Source of the DNA: an uncultured Selenomonadaceae bacterium
Lineage (GTDB): Bacteria; Bacillota_C; Negativicutes; Selenomonadales; Selenomonadaceae
Assembly: GCA_946402475.1 (NCBI GenBank)
Contig: CAMIWP010000005.1
Coordinates: 1 to 17,039 of the forward strand
Direction of reading: 5' to 3'
DNA length: 17,039 nucleotides
The notes beneath the pieces are model-generated. The model saw only the letters and a program-made list of their open reading frames with translations, was not told the origin of the DNA and ran no database searches. This document shows, in pieces, positions 7,234 to 15,031 of the stretch (the first letter of the stretch is position 1; each line of letters starts with the position of its first letter). A program made the translations under genes and the position numbers.

Positions 7234-8631
7234 TTATTTGTCCAAACTGAGTATGATCTTGCGCGCAATGGGCGCAGCTTCCGTGCCGCCGCCGCCCCCG
7301 TTTTCGACAATGACGGAAAAGGCAATGCGATGGCTTCCGATGACGGCAGAACCGATGAACCACGCGTGATCCTCCCCGCGGGGGTTCTCCGCCGTTCCGG
7401 TCTTCCCCGTGACCCGCACGCCGCTGACCTTCGCCGCCGTGCCGGTTCCGCTCTGGACCACTTCCTCCATCCACGCGTCCAGGTGCTCCGCCCGCTCCTT
7501 CGAGGTAGCCTCAAACCATTTCTCGGGGGAATGTTCCTTTACCACCACGCCCGAGGAAGAGATGACCCGCTGCACCAAGTAGGGTTTCATGACCACGCCG
7601 CCGTTTGCCATGGCCTCCGCAAGCAGGGCCATGTGCAGGGGAGTCACCAACAGGGTGCTTTGCCCGATTCCCACCTGGGCGATGTCCCCGGAGTCGAGAT
7701 TCGGAAAATCCGGCAGCAGGGAGGCGCTTTCCTGTAGCGCTCCATCCGCCCGACGGTCGAAACCGAACCGCCGGAAGCCTGCCTCCAACGGCTGGAATCC
7801 CATGCGCATGGCCAGCGTCCCAAAGGTCACATTGCAGGACTTCACAAGGGCCTGCTCCAAATGCACGTCGCCGTGGACTTCCCCATGGGCTTCCTTGATG
7901 GTATAACCTCTTCCCACATCCAGAACGCCCTTGCACTCAAAGACTTCGTGGTCATCGGTGATGCCCTGCTCCAACGCGATATCCGCGATCATGGGCTTGA
8001 TGGTGGAGCCGGGCGGGTAGAGTCCCTGCAATGCGCGGTTCAGGAGGGGACTGTCCTCCCGCTCCGTCATGATCGCCCATTCCCCCGCGATGTAGTTCGG
8101 ATTGAAGGAAGGACTGCTGACCATGGCCAGCACCGCACCCGTATCCATGTCCAGCACAACGACTGCCCCGCGCCTTCCGGCAAGACCATCATAGGCCGCC
8201 TGTTGGGCGTCTGAGTCAATGGTGAGCTGCACGTCATTTCCCCTTCCGATCTGAAAGATCTGCGCCACGGGTCCCATGCGCCCCATCTCGTCGGTGATTC
8301 CCAGGAGATCCCGGTTGGCATAACCCTCGATGCCGGAGGTTCCGATGGATTCCCCGGAATACCCCGTGACGAATCCCATGGCCTCTCCGATGGGATAGCT
8401 TCGCTCTCCCGGCCGGACGCTCTGAGCCAGGGCGCGTCCCTCGGAGTCCAGGATGGATCCCCTCTGGATGTCGGCCTCTGCCTTGGCGCCGCGCAGGTTC
8501 AACGGGTTCCGGGCCAGATCCTCCGCCGCTGCGGACTGCAAATAGACGACGTAACCGGCCAGGACGGCGAAACAGCTCAAAAGAAAGGCTGCGACCTGCA
8601 GCACATGGCCCTTGATCGTGCGGTTACCCAT
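7234..8631 (-). CDS. pbpA: Class B penicillin-binding protein (PbpA/FtsI-type transpeptidase)
   Basis: A 465-aa, single-span transpeptidase that cross-links peptidoglycan outside the membrane. The N-terminal anchor is about 10-31. A dimerisation domain begins near QRGSILDSEGRALAQS (56-71). The penicillin-binding domain has the active-site tetrad STIK (209-212) in YPPGSTIKP, SCN (265-267) and KTGTAE (410-415). It is short for the family, close to the size of mycobacterial PbpA. Two ATGs lie six bases apart; AAAGGAG is ten bases from the inner (8631) and four from the outer (8637), so either is possible and the inner is given. The start overlaps the ftsW-like stop, so synthesis of the SEDS partner and this PBP is probably coupled. 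By family knowledge such SEDS-PBP pairs form one glycan-polymerising and cross-linking complex. Confidence 0.94.
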   Translation of the reverse strand: MGNRTIKGHVLQVAAFLLSCFAVLAGYVVYLQSAAAEDLARNPLNLRGAKAEADIQRGSILDSEGRALAQSVRPGERSYPIGEAMGFVTGYSGESIGTSGIEGYANRDLLGITDEMGRMGPVAQIFQIGRGNDVQLTIDSDAQQAAYDGLAGRRGAVVVLDMDTGAVLAMVSSPSFNPNYIAGEWAIMTEREDSPLLNRALQGLYPPGSTIKPMIADIALEQGITDDHEVFECKGVLDVGRGYTIKEAHGEVHGDVHLEQALVKSCNVTFGTLAMRMGFQPLEAGFRRFGFDRRADGALQESASLLPDFPNLDSGDIAQVGIGQSTLLVTPLHMALLAEAMANGGVVMKPYLVQRVISSSGVVVKEHSPEKWFEATSKERAEHLDAWMEEVVQSGTGTAAKVSGVRVTGKTGTAENPRGEDHAWFIGSAVIGSHRIAFSVIVENGGGGGTEAAPIARKIILSLDK

Positions 8632-9913
8632 GGGCATTTTTCTCCTTTCTCGAAAGGGAAACCATGACGCCCAGCAGGATGAAGCTGGAGACCATGGAGC
8701 TGCCCCCATAGCTGACAAAGGGAAGGGTAATGCCCGTCAGGGGCAGGAATTTCGTCACTCCGGCAATGATGATGAACGTTTGGAGAATAAATACGATGTC
8801 GCATCCGGCAACGAGGAGTATTCTCGCCTCGTCACGGCATGCCATGGCGATGCGGATGCCCTCGTAGAAGAAAAAAGCATAGACGAGCATCAAGGACAGG
8901 GAGCCGATGAGGCCGAACTCCTCGGCAATGGCCGAGAAGATGAAATCCGTGTGGACCTCGGGGATGAGCTCGGGATGCCCGTGGGCAAACCCCGTGCCCC
9001 AGACGCCTCCCGTCCCGAAGGAAAACAGGGATTGTACCACTTGATAGGCAGCGCCGCTGGGATCCTGCCAAGGATCCATCCAGATGTCGAGACGGATCTT
9101 CACATGCCCGAACATGAAATAGCTGACAGCCACCGCCAAGGCAAAGAACAGCAGGGCGATGCACACATAGGATTTGTTGCCGGTGCCCATGTAGGTCATG
9201 AGAACCGCTATGCCGAAGAAGAGCAGGGCCGCTCCCAGATCCTTCTGCACCACGAACATGAGGATGGCGATCCCCCAGATGAGGAGGAGGGGCGCAATGA
9301 AGCGCAGGGGAGGGAGATGCAGGAAAAACAGGCGGAAATTCGGCAGGGAAAGCACCCGGCGATGATCCGTGAGATAGGCCGCCAGGAAAAACACGAGGAG
9401 GATCTTCCCGAATTCCGAGGGTTGCAGGCGGAAGGGCCCCAGAAGCAGCCAGTTTCGGCTGCCGCCGATCTCCACGCCGAGCACCATGGGCAGGAAGAGC
9501 AGAAAAAGACAGGCAAGACCCACGAGATACTGGTATTTCGTGATGCTGACCATGAGATTTCCCATCCGCAGTATCCCCAGAAACGCCAGCATGCCGATGG
9601 CGAGCCATCGCAACTGGGGCACCAAAAGGGAAGGCTCCAGCCTGGCGATCATGACGATGCCCAGGCTGGAAAGGAACAAAGTGCAGGGAAAGAGCCACAG
9701 ATTCGGACGAGGGCGGCTGTGGTCGAGAATTGCCTGGATAAATGCCGCCAGAAGGATCACGATGACAAGCCAGGGAAGGTACCACAGATCCGTCACCAGA
9801 TCCGGCAAAGAAAACGCGCCGTCGGGATGCTGCCTCAGAAACAGGAGCCCCAGGCCCAGCAGCAGAATGCCAAGGGGGGCCGACAGGAGACCCCAGCTTC
9901 CCCTATTCATCAT
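8624..9913 (-). CDS. ftsW: FtsW/RodA/SpoVE (SEDS) peptidoglycan glycosyltransferase
   Basis: A 429-aa polytopic membrane protein of the SEDS family, which polymerises lipid II into glycan strands. Family signatures are GSRNWLLLGPFRLQPSEFGK (151-170), QKDLG (223-227), HTDFIFSAIAEEFG (321-334; D323 corresponds to the essential extracellular Asp of RodA) and PLTGITLPFVSYGGSSM (391-407). About ten or more hydrophobic segments are present, including an N-terminal pair (7-27, 45-65) that lengthens it as in actinobacterial RodA. FtsW and RodA cannot be separated from sequence alone; the pbpA neighbour resembles the mycobacterial rodA-pbpA pair. The start is taken as the first ATG of ATGATGAATAG, overlapping the phosphatase stop. 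There is no Shine-Dalgarno in front, so re-initiation after the phosphatase is likely. An in-frame TTG nine bases upstream is an alternative. Confidence 0.93.
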   Translation of the reverse strand: MMNRGSWGLLSAPLGILLLGLGLLFLRQHPDGAFSLPDLVTDLWYLPWLVIVILLAAFIQAILDHSRPRPNLWLFPCTLFLSSLGIVMIARLEPSLLVPQLRWLAIGMLAFLGILRMGNLMVSITKYQYLVGLACLFLLFLPMVLGVEIGGSRNWLLLGPFRLQPSEFGKILLVFFLAAYLTDHRRVLSLPNFRLFFLHLPPLRFIAPLLLIWGIAILMFVVQKDLGAALLFFGIAVLMTYMGTGNKSYVCIALLFFALAVAVSYFMFGHVKIRLDIWMDPWQDPSGAAYQVVQSLFSFGTGGVWGTGFAHGHPELIPEVHTDFIFSAIAEEFGLIGSLSLMLVYAFFFYEGIRIAMACRDEARILLVAGCDIVFILQTFIIIAGVTKFLPLTGITLPFVSYGGSSMVSSFILLGVMVSLSRKEKNAHG

Positions 9914-10619
9914 AAACCGCAACGATAGCCGTGATGTTGTCCGTCCCGCCGGCGGCTAACGCCTTTCTTATGAGCAATGCCACGGGGTTCTCCGTCTCTG
10001 CCTGCAGGACCTCCCGGATTTCCTCGTCGGAGACCATATTCGTCAGGCCGTCAGTGCAGAGGAGCACCTTGTCCCCGGGAAGGACATCGAAGGCTCCCGT
10101 GTCCACCTTTACGTTCTTCTCAACGCCCACGGCCCGGGTCAGGACATTCTTCCTGGGGTGATGCTTCGCTTCCAGCTCCGTGATGGTTCCCTGCTCCACC
10201 AGCTCCTTCACATAAGAATGATCTCTGGTCACCTGCCGAAGCGTCCCCTGACGGAAGAGATAAAGCCGGCTGTCGCCCACATGGGCCCACATCCCCCTGC
10301 TGGACTCACAGTGGAATACGGTGGCCGTGGTTCCCATTCCCTTGTACTGAGGAAAGCGGCGGACCTCCTCAAGAATGGCAAGATTCCCCTTGCAAATGGC
10401 CTCTTTCAACGCCTCGGCCTCCATGATGTCCTCGTAGTCCAAGAGCGACTGGCGGACCGTCGCCACAAGAGTGTGGCTTGCCACCTCTCCGGCCGCATGC
10501 CCGCCCATGCCGTCCGCAACGATGTACGTCATCCGATCCAGAACGGCCCCGCAGTCCTCATTGATTTGGCGGACCAAGCCCACGTCTGTCCCCTCATATA
10601 CCTTTGCCAAAGCATTCAC
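9903..10619 (-). CDS. stp: PP2C-family Ser/Thr protein phosphatase (Stp/PrpC/PstP)
   Basis: A 238-aa soluble, metal-dependent phosphatase that reverses the PASTA kinase. Motifs in order: RQINED (17-22), VADGMGGHAAGE (34-45; D36 metal ligand), MGTTATV (95-101), HVGDSRLYL (113-121; D116), RDHS (132-135), CTDGL (188-192; D190) and GGTDNIT (224-230; D227). These are all the acidic positions expected for a two- or three-metal centre. It ends at the PP2C core, with no membrane anchor or extra domain, unlike the longer mycobacterial PstP. The start is a GTG that overlaps the fhaB-like stop as GTGA; the upstream GAGAGG is too close to be a normal ribosome site, so coupling is likely. The ATG four bases inside is out of frame. 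Confidence 0.96.
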   Translation of the reverse strand: MNALAKVYEGTDVGLVRQINEDCGAVLDRMTYIVADGMGGHAAGEVASHTLVATVRQSLLDYEDIMEAEALKEAICKGNLAILEEVRRFPQYKGMGTTATVFHCESSRGMWAHVGDSRLYLFRQGTLRQVTRDHSYVKELVEQGTITELEAKHHPRKNVLTRAVGVEKNVKVDTGAFDVLPGDKVLLCTDGLTNMVSDEEIREVLQAETENPVALLIRKALAAGGTDNITAIVAVYDE

Positions 10620-11065
10620 CTCTCAAATCTCAAGGTAAGGAACCCTATGCGTATCAGGTCGCCGGTCCTCAGATAGGCCTTGCCCTTGAGCTGCCGGTCA
10701 TTCACATAAGTGTGGTTCCTGCTTCCCAGGTCCTCAATGACGTAGAGATTGTTCCGCAAAAAAACCACCGCGTGATGGTGGGACACGAAACCGTCCGTAA
10801 TGCGGATGTCGTTGTCAGCGCCGCGCCCCAGAGTAACCTCATCGGAAAAGGCAAATTTGCGTCCCAGCTGCTCCTCGTTGCTGCCCCGGACAATCGTAAG
10901 GGTGGCTTCCCCCGGCGCGGCGGCGCCTGCTCCCGCGGACAGCTCCCTCCCCGATTTTTTGATGTCCTTCCATATATAGCGGGCACTGTGCCACACGAAA
11001 TACAGCAGCCATAACAGCATCCCGTACTCCAGCAGGACACTCAGCACCTTTATCAGCGTCGCCAT
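10616..11065 (-). CDS. FhaB/FipA-like membrane-anchored FHA protein
   Basis: A 149-aa protein. One hydrophobic segment (about 5-32, VLSVLLEYGMLLWLLYFVW core) anchors it, followed by an Ala/Gly linker (about 40-55) and a C-terminal FHA domain (about 57-147). FHA domains bind phosphothreonine. The FHA core shows LGRG (79-82), S95 and H98 in VSHHH, and GSRNHTYVN (114-122). The usual glycine after the conserved Asn is His here (H118). Size and layout match mycobacterial FhaB (FipA), which acts in cell division with PknA/PknB; the same role here is inferred from position in the cluster. The start may be this ATG or a TTG nine bases upstream that is better spaced from a GAGGTGA motif. It ends in a GTGA overlap with the phosphatase gene. 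Confidence 0.86.
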   Translation of the reverse strand: MATLIKVLSVLLEYGMLLWLLYFVWHSARYIWKDIKKSGRELSAGAGAAAPGEATLTIVRGSNEEQLGRKFAFSDEVTLGRGADNDIRITDGFVSHHHAVVFLRNNLYVIEDLGSRNHTYVNDRQLKGKAYLRTGDLIRIGFLTLRFER

Positions 11066-11075
11066 GGTCGGCAAG

Positions 11076-11816
11076 TCAAATCACCTCATAGAGCAGAACC
11101 GTATTGCCCATCTTTATCTTATCTCCGTGGCAGAGACAGGCAGTTTCCACTTTCTCATCGTTCAGGTAGGTGCCGTTCAGGCTTCCCGCATCGTGGATCA
11201 CATGCCGATGCCTCTCGTAGGCGATGTAGGCGTGCATCCTCGACGCTTTCTCATCGGTCAGTATGAGATCGTTCTTTTCTCTTCGCCCGATGTAGATCTG
11301 CTTTTCCCCGAACTCCAAGGAAGCCTCCGCATCCGGGCCTTCGAGAACCACCAGGGAAACGATCTTGTATTCCTGGGGCAGGTTCAGCGGCACCTGAAAG
11401 TTCTTCCGTTCCAAAACCAAGGTATGGGGTTCCCCCTCGTTCTCCCGCGGCACCTTCTGCTCCGTAAAGCAGGACTGTACCTCGCAGAGACCCGGTTCCA
11501 AGGTCATGTTCTTCTGCAATCGCACCCGGAGTTCCCCGTCCATGAAACAGTTCTCTCGGATCACCTGTTTCTCCACCATTCCGTAGAGGTCATCCCGGAT
11601 CCGCTTGGCACAGAGCCGCTGATAGTCCTCCTCGTTCAGGAACAGGGTGTAATCGTTAGGAACCAGCACATCATCCCCTATCTCCGTCTTTCTCCGCAGG
11701 ACCTCCCGTTCCAACCTCTTCATCAGTTCTGCCGGTTCCAGCTTTCCGGAAAGCCGCTTGTTGAAAAAACCTTCGATATGATCTTCAAGGAAAGCTTCCC
11801 ACTTCAAAAATCCCAC
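11076..11816 (-). CDS. FhaA-like protein: DUF3662 domain plus FHA domain
   Basis: A 246-aa soluble protein. The N-terminal part (about 1-118) resembles the FhaA N-terminal domain (DUF3662): MGFLKWEAFLEDHIEGFF at the start, then KLEPAELMKRLEREV (25-39) and VPNDYTLFLNEEDY (52-65). The C-terminal FHA domain (about 152-245) has IGRREKNDL (176-184), SRMH (192-195) and GSLNGTYLND (211-220), with all phosphothreonine-binding positions intact. Mycobacterial FhaA is about twice as long because of a long disordered linker; here the linker is only about 30 residues. There it binds a phosphorylated partner of lipid II export. The start is GTG with GAGGG six bases upstream. It lies nine bases after rlmN and ends ten bases before the FhaB-like ATG. 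Confidence 0.88.
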   Translation of the reverse strand: MGFLKWEAFLEDHIEGFFNKRLSGKLEPAELMKRLEREVLRRKTEIGDDVLVPNDYTLFLNEEDYQRLCAKRIRDDLYGMVEKQVIRENCFMDGELRVRLQKNMTLEPGLCEVQSCFTEQKVPRENEGEPHTLVLERKNFQVPLNLPQEYKIVSLVVLEGPDAEASLEFGEKQIYIGRREKNDLILTDEKASRMHAYIAYERHRHVIHDAGSLNGTYLNDEKVETACLCHGDKIKMGNTVLLYEVI

Positions 11817-11825
11817 ACGGATCCC

Positions 11826-12866
11826 TCACTTCAAATACTGATTCCTCAATTGACCGCAAGCCGCCTGGATGTCCGCCCCCATCTCCCGCCGCAGGGTCAC
11901 TGCCACACGGTGTTCCGCGAGGTATCTCTCGAACCATTCCACCCTCTGCTTGGAAGGACGGTACAAATTCCGCTCCGCCACCGAATTGATGGGGATGAGG
12001 TTCACATTTGCCATCTGCCCCCGCAGAAGAGCAACCAACTCCTCGGCCTGCTCCTTCCCGTCGTTCACCCCGTCGATGAGGATGTACTCATAGGTCACTC
12101 TGCGCTTCGTCCTCTCCCCGTAGGCTTTCCCTGCCGCTACCAGTTCCCTCAAAGGATACTTGCGATTGACGGGCATGAGCCGGGAACGAAGTTCATCGTT
12201 AGGCGCATGCAGGGAAATGGAGAGTGTCACAGGAAGATCCTCCTCCATGAGCCGATAAATGTTCGGCACGATGCCCGAGGTGGACAGGGTGATGTTGCGA
12301 TAGCCCATGCCCATGACATAGTCCTCATGGCAGAGCCGCAGGAAGGCCATCACATGGTCGTAGTTCATGAGGGGCTCCCCCGAACCCATGATGACCATGG
12401 TATCCACCTTCTGCCCCGGGGATTCCAGCCGGAGGCTTTCCTGAATGCAGATGACCTGGGCCAGGATCTCTCCCGGCAGGAGATCCCGTGCCTTGCCGTG
12501 AAGGGTGGAGGCGCAAAAGGCACAGCCCATGCCGCACCCCGCCTGTGTGGACACGCAGACACTGTTCCCGTAGGACTGACGCATGAGCACCGTTTCTACC
12601 GCCGTGCCGTCGGAAAAGGCCAGCAGGAACTTGGAGGTCCTGCCGTCGGAGGAATCCTGCCTATCCAGACACCGGGCACGGAAGATCCCGTAGCGCCCGG
12701 CCAGTTGCTCCCGCAACTTCCCCGGAAGATTCGTCATGGCCTCGAAGGAGTCTGCCCCCTTTCGATACATCCACTCCGCGATCTGCTTTCCCCGATAGGG
12801 GGGAAGATTCCACTCCGCAAGTTCTGCACCGATCTCATCTGCGCTCAAACCAAACAGATTCCTCAA
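11826..12866 (-). CDS. rlmN: Dual-specificity 23S rRNA/tRNA adenine-C2 methyltransferase RlmN
   Basis: A 346-aa radical-SAM enzyme that makes m2A2503 in 23S rRNA and m2A37 in some tRNAs. The Fe-S cluster motif is C111-x3-C115-x2-C118 in QAGCGMGCAFC. C104 (SVCVSTQ) and C337 (QAACGQL) match the two further conserved cysteines, including the one that carries the methylene intermediate. GSGEPLMN (161-168) and SLHAPND (218-224) are also typical, and the length is normal. The start is TTG: MRNLFGLSADEIG begins there, AAAGGA lies six bases upstream, and the TTG overlaps the rsmB stop as TTGA. The frame is open for another 114 codons upstream, but that overlaps rsmB and is not protein-like. Some homologues are simply annotated Cfr/RlmN family. 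Confidence 0.96.
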   Translation of the reverse strand: MRNLFGLSADEIGAELAEWNLPPYRGKQIAEWMYRKGADSFEAMTNLPGKLREQLAGRYGIFRARCLDRQDSSDGRTSKFLLAFSDGTAVETVLMRQSYGNSVCVSTQAGCGMGCAFCASTLHGKARDLLPGEILAQVICIQESLRLESPGQKVDTMVIMGSGEPLMNYDHVMAFLRLCHEDYVMGMGYRNITLSTSGIVPNIYRLMEEDLPVTLSISLHAPNDELRSRLMPVNRKYPLRELVAAGKAYGERTKRRVTYEYILIDGVNDGKEQAEELVALLRGQMANVNLIPINSVAERNLYRPSKQRVEWFERYLAEHRVAVTLRREMGADIQAACGQLRNQYLK

Positions 12867-14203
12867 GACAAATCCTTTCTCCTCATGCGGGCAATGAAAA
12901 ATCCGTCCGTCCCATCCCTCTGGGGAAGGAGCTGCACCATCCTTTCGCCTCTCCGCTGTCGGGGCAAAAAACTTCCCGTGTCCTCCGGGCAGAATTCCCC
13001 GTGATCTTCGAGAAAGCTCTCCGCCACCCGCTGATTTTCCTCCGGGTTGATGGTACAGGTGCTGTACACAAGAACCCCTCCGGGCTTCACCGCCAGGGCG
13101 GCGCTTTCCAGAAGGGCGCGCTGCAATCCGGGCAGTTCCCGAAGGAGCCTCGGCTCCTTCTTCCACCTGGCATCCGGCTTTCGCCGAAGGACGCCCAAAC
13201 CGGAACATGGGGCGTCCACCAGCACCCTGTCGGCCCGTCCCCGGTACGCTTCCCCGATAGTTCTTCCGTCCATCCGCTTCGCTTCCAGAATGCGGACGCC
13301 CAGACGAGAGGCATTTTCCTCCATGCGCCGAATCTTATGGTCGTAGACATCACAGGCGAGGATCCTGCCCCGATTCTCCATGAGAGCGCCGATGTGAGTG
13401 GCCTTCCCTCCCGGCGCGGCGCAAAGGTCGATGACGAATTCCCCCGGCCTTGCTCCCAGCACGTGGGCGACCAGCATGGAGCTCTCATCCTGCGCCTGGC
13501 AGTACCCATCCCGCAGGGCGCCCAGATCGTCCAAAGCCCCGTGGGAGGGACAGAGGATCCCCTCCGGCGTCCACCGGGAGGGAAGTGCCTCGGCTCCTTC
13601 CTCCCGCAGCCGTTCCATCAGTTCCTCCCGGCGGATCTTCAAGGTATTCGTCCGCAGGGAAAGAAGGGGCTGCTCGTTGTCAAAGGCGCAAAGGGCCTCG
13701 GCCTCTTCGTATCCAAAGGCGCGGATCCATTCCTTTACCAGCCACAGGGGATGGCAGCCGGACAGGGCCAAGTATTCCGCTGAGTTCTCCCCCTCGTGGG
13801 GAAACCGTGCCCTTTCCGGTTCCCGCGCCGCAGCCCGCAAGACTCCGTTCACGAACTTCACCGTGCCGGCATGGCTGTATTTCTTCGTCAACTCCACCGC
13901 CTCATTGCAGGCAGCCGAGGGCGGAACCCTGTCCATGCAGAAGATCTGGTAGATGCCCGTCCGCAGGATCTCCCGGATCATGGGAGGGATCTTCTTCAGG
14001 GGACGGCTGGCATAGCGACCCAAGATCCAGTCCAGCGTTTCCCCGGCTTTCACCGCCCCATAGACAAGCTCCGTCACGAAGCGGCGATCCACTTCCTTCA
14101 AGGCGCTCCGCCGCAGTGCCTGCACCAATGCCACGTTGGCGTAGGCGCCCTGTTCATGTACCGCCAACAAGACCTTTGCCGCCGTTTCCCGCGCCTTGTC
14201 CAT
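12863..14203 (-). CDS. rsmB: 16S rRNA (cytosine-967-C5)-methyltransferase RsmB (Sun)
   Basis: A 446-aa enzyme. An N-terminal NusB-like RNA-binding domain (about 1-130) is followed by the SAM-dependent m5C methyltransferase domain. Motif I is VIDLCAAPGGKATH (257-270). Motif IV is DAPCSGLGVLRRKPD (330-344) with C333. Motif VI is YSTCTINPEEN (380-390) with C383; the two cysteines are the catalytic and product-release residues of the family. Length is normal (about 430-460). The ATG directly follows the DUF116 stop (TGAATG) and the end overlaps the rlmN TTG start. GAGG and GGGGA lie just upstream within the DUF116 gene. The fmt-DUF116-rsmB-rlmN order is common in Firmicutes. Confidence 0.96.
   Translation of the reverse strand: MDKARETAAKVLLAVHEQGAYANVALVQALRRSALKEVDRRFVTELVYGAVKAGETLDWILGRYASRPLKKIPPMIREILRTGIYQIFCMDRVPPSAACNEAVELTKKYSHAGTVKFVNGVLRAAAREPERARFPHEGENSAEYLALSGCHPLWLVKEWIRAFGYEEAEALCAFDNEQPLLSLRTNTLKIRREELMERLREEGAEALPSRWTPEGILCPSHGALDDLGALRDGYCQAQDESSMLVAHVLGARPGEFVIDLCAAPGGKATHIGALMENRGRILACDVYDHKIRRMEENASRLGVRILEAKRMDGRTIGEAYRGRADRVLVDAPCSGLGVLRRKPDARWKKEPRLLRELPGLQRALLESAALAVKPGGVLVYSTCTINPEENQRVAESFLEDHGEFCPEDTGSFLPRQRRGERMVQLLPQRDGTDGFFIARMRRKDLS
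12873..12878 (-). promoter_or_regulatory. Ribosome binding site deciding the TTG start of rlmN
   Basis: AAAGGA on the minus strand, six bases before the TTG at 12866 and inside the last codons of rsmB. It supports the non-ATG start at the TTGA overlap. Confidence 0.65.
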
Positions 14204-15001
14204 TCAGTCCCCGACCTCTTCCCTTTCTTTCTTTTTCGGCAGGATGATCTTGTCCAGTTCCGCCCGCACCTCCACCATGTCCACCCGCGTGTTGTAGCAG
14301 GGGCCATTGGGGCGGATGTTCAGGACTCCTACGGCGGGCAGGGGATAGACATCCTGTATACCGCTCATGAGATCCCGCTCGCAGGCGATGGCCAGCACTG
14401 CCTTTGGACGGTTTTGCCGTATGATCTGCCGGGCCAGCGTTCCCCCCGTCGCCACGAAGAAAAGGAATCCCATCTCCTCCGACAACGTCACCAAATCGCC
14501 GATGTTGCAGCCGCCGCAACGCTTGCAGTTCGACGGGTCCCTCGTGATCTTGTGGGGACAGCTGGCCAGCTGCAGACAATGGGGCGTGACCACCAGCAGC
14601 TTATCCGCAGGGACGCGAATGTTGCGCCGGGAAAAGAGAAGATTGCTCACGGCGATGAAGGATCCTTCCAACTGGCGGCGATTGATGCCGAACAGGCTGC
14701 CCAGACGGACCACCGTGGGAAACAGGATGTTGATGAGGGTATAGGTCTGCTTCTGGAACAGGCGGAGGGAGGGCCAACCCTTGAGGGCCAGCACCATGTT
14801 GAGGATGCCGAGAAGGGCGAGGAGCACCAGGGACAGGAATGAGATCCCAACCACTGCGGGAAGGGCCAGCCAAAGCTCCATGAGCCCCAAATAGCTGATC
14901 CGCCAGATCCCGTAAAAAACCAGACCGAGACACAGGGTACTCAGAATGAGCAGTCCGATGAACAGCCGTTTTTTCGGCCTTTGAAAGAGAACCTGCGCCA
15001 T
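14204..15001 (-). CDS. DUF116 family membrane protein with cysteine cluster
   Basis: A 265-aa protein of the DUF116 family; function unknown. The N-terminal part has two hydrophobic regions (about 13-35 and 40-73) that should span the membrane. The cytoplasmic part holds a dense cysteine set: C142, C148, C159, C162 and C165 in PHCLQLASCP...NCKRCGGCNIGD, plus C207 (IACERD) and C235. The CxxCxxC stretch looks suited to an Fe-S cluster or other metal; this is inference from spacing. The stretch FVATGGTLARQI (182-193) recalls a nucleotide- or ligand-binding turn, but I would not assign it. The ATG has AGGAGGAG upstream. It lies between fmt and rsmB, a position often seen for this family in anaerobic Firmicutes, which hints at a link with RNA or translation, unproven. 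Confidence 0.87.
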   Translation of the reverse strand: MAQVLFQRPKKRLFIGLLILSTLCLGLVFYGIWRISYLGLMELWLALPAVVGISFLSLVLLALLGILNMVLALKGWPSLRLFQKQTYTLINILFPTVVRLGSLFGINRRQLEGSFIAVSNLLFSRRNIRVPADKLLVVTPHCLQLASCPHKITRDPSNCKRCGGCNIGDLVTLSEEMGFLFFVATGGTLARQIIRQNRPKAVLAIACERDLMSGIQDVYPLPAVGVLNIRPNGPCYNTRVDMVEVRAELDKIILPKKKEREEVGD

Positions 15002-15031
15002 GACACTCCTCCTGTGGAATCCATCAAAAAA

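Noticed and set aside
7218..7514. An N-terminal extension of the kinase of 99 residues
   Set aside because: It is Arg/Pro-rich, lies wholly in the PBP gene in another frame, and the internal ATG has an ideal ribosome site. PASTA kinases start just before the kinase fold.
8612..9928. A 438-codon open frame on the + strand opposite ftsW
   Set aside because: Its very hydrophilic Glu/Gln/His-rich product is the mirror of a hydrophobic membrane protein gene; the minus-strand frame has all SEDS motifs.
11064..13004. A 646-codon open frame on the + strand across fhaA and rlmN
   Set aside because: It is antisense to two strongly supported genes, and its product has no recognisable motif and a shadow-like composition rich in His, Arg, Pro and Gln. 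Long antisense frames are expected in GC-rich coding DNA.
12867..13208. An N-terminal extension of RlmN of 114 residues
   Set aside because: It overlaps the conserved end of rsmB and reads as low-complexity; the TTG start gives the normal RlmN length and has a ribosome site.
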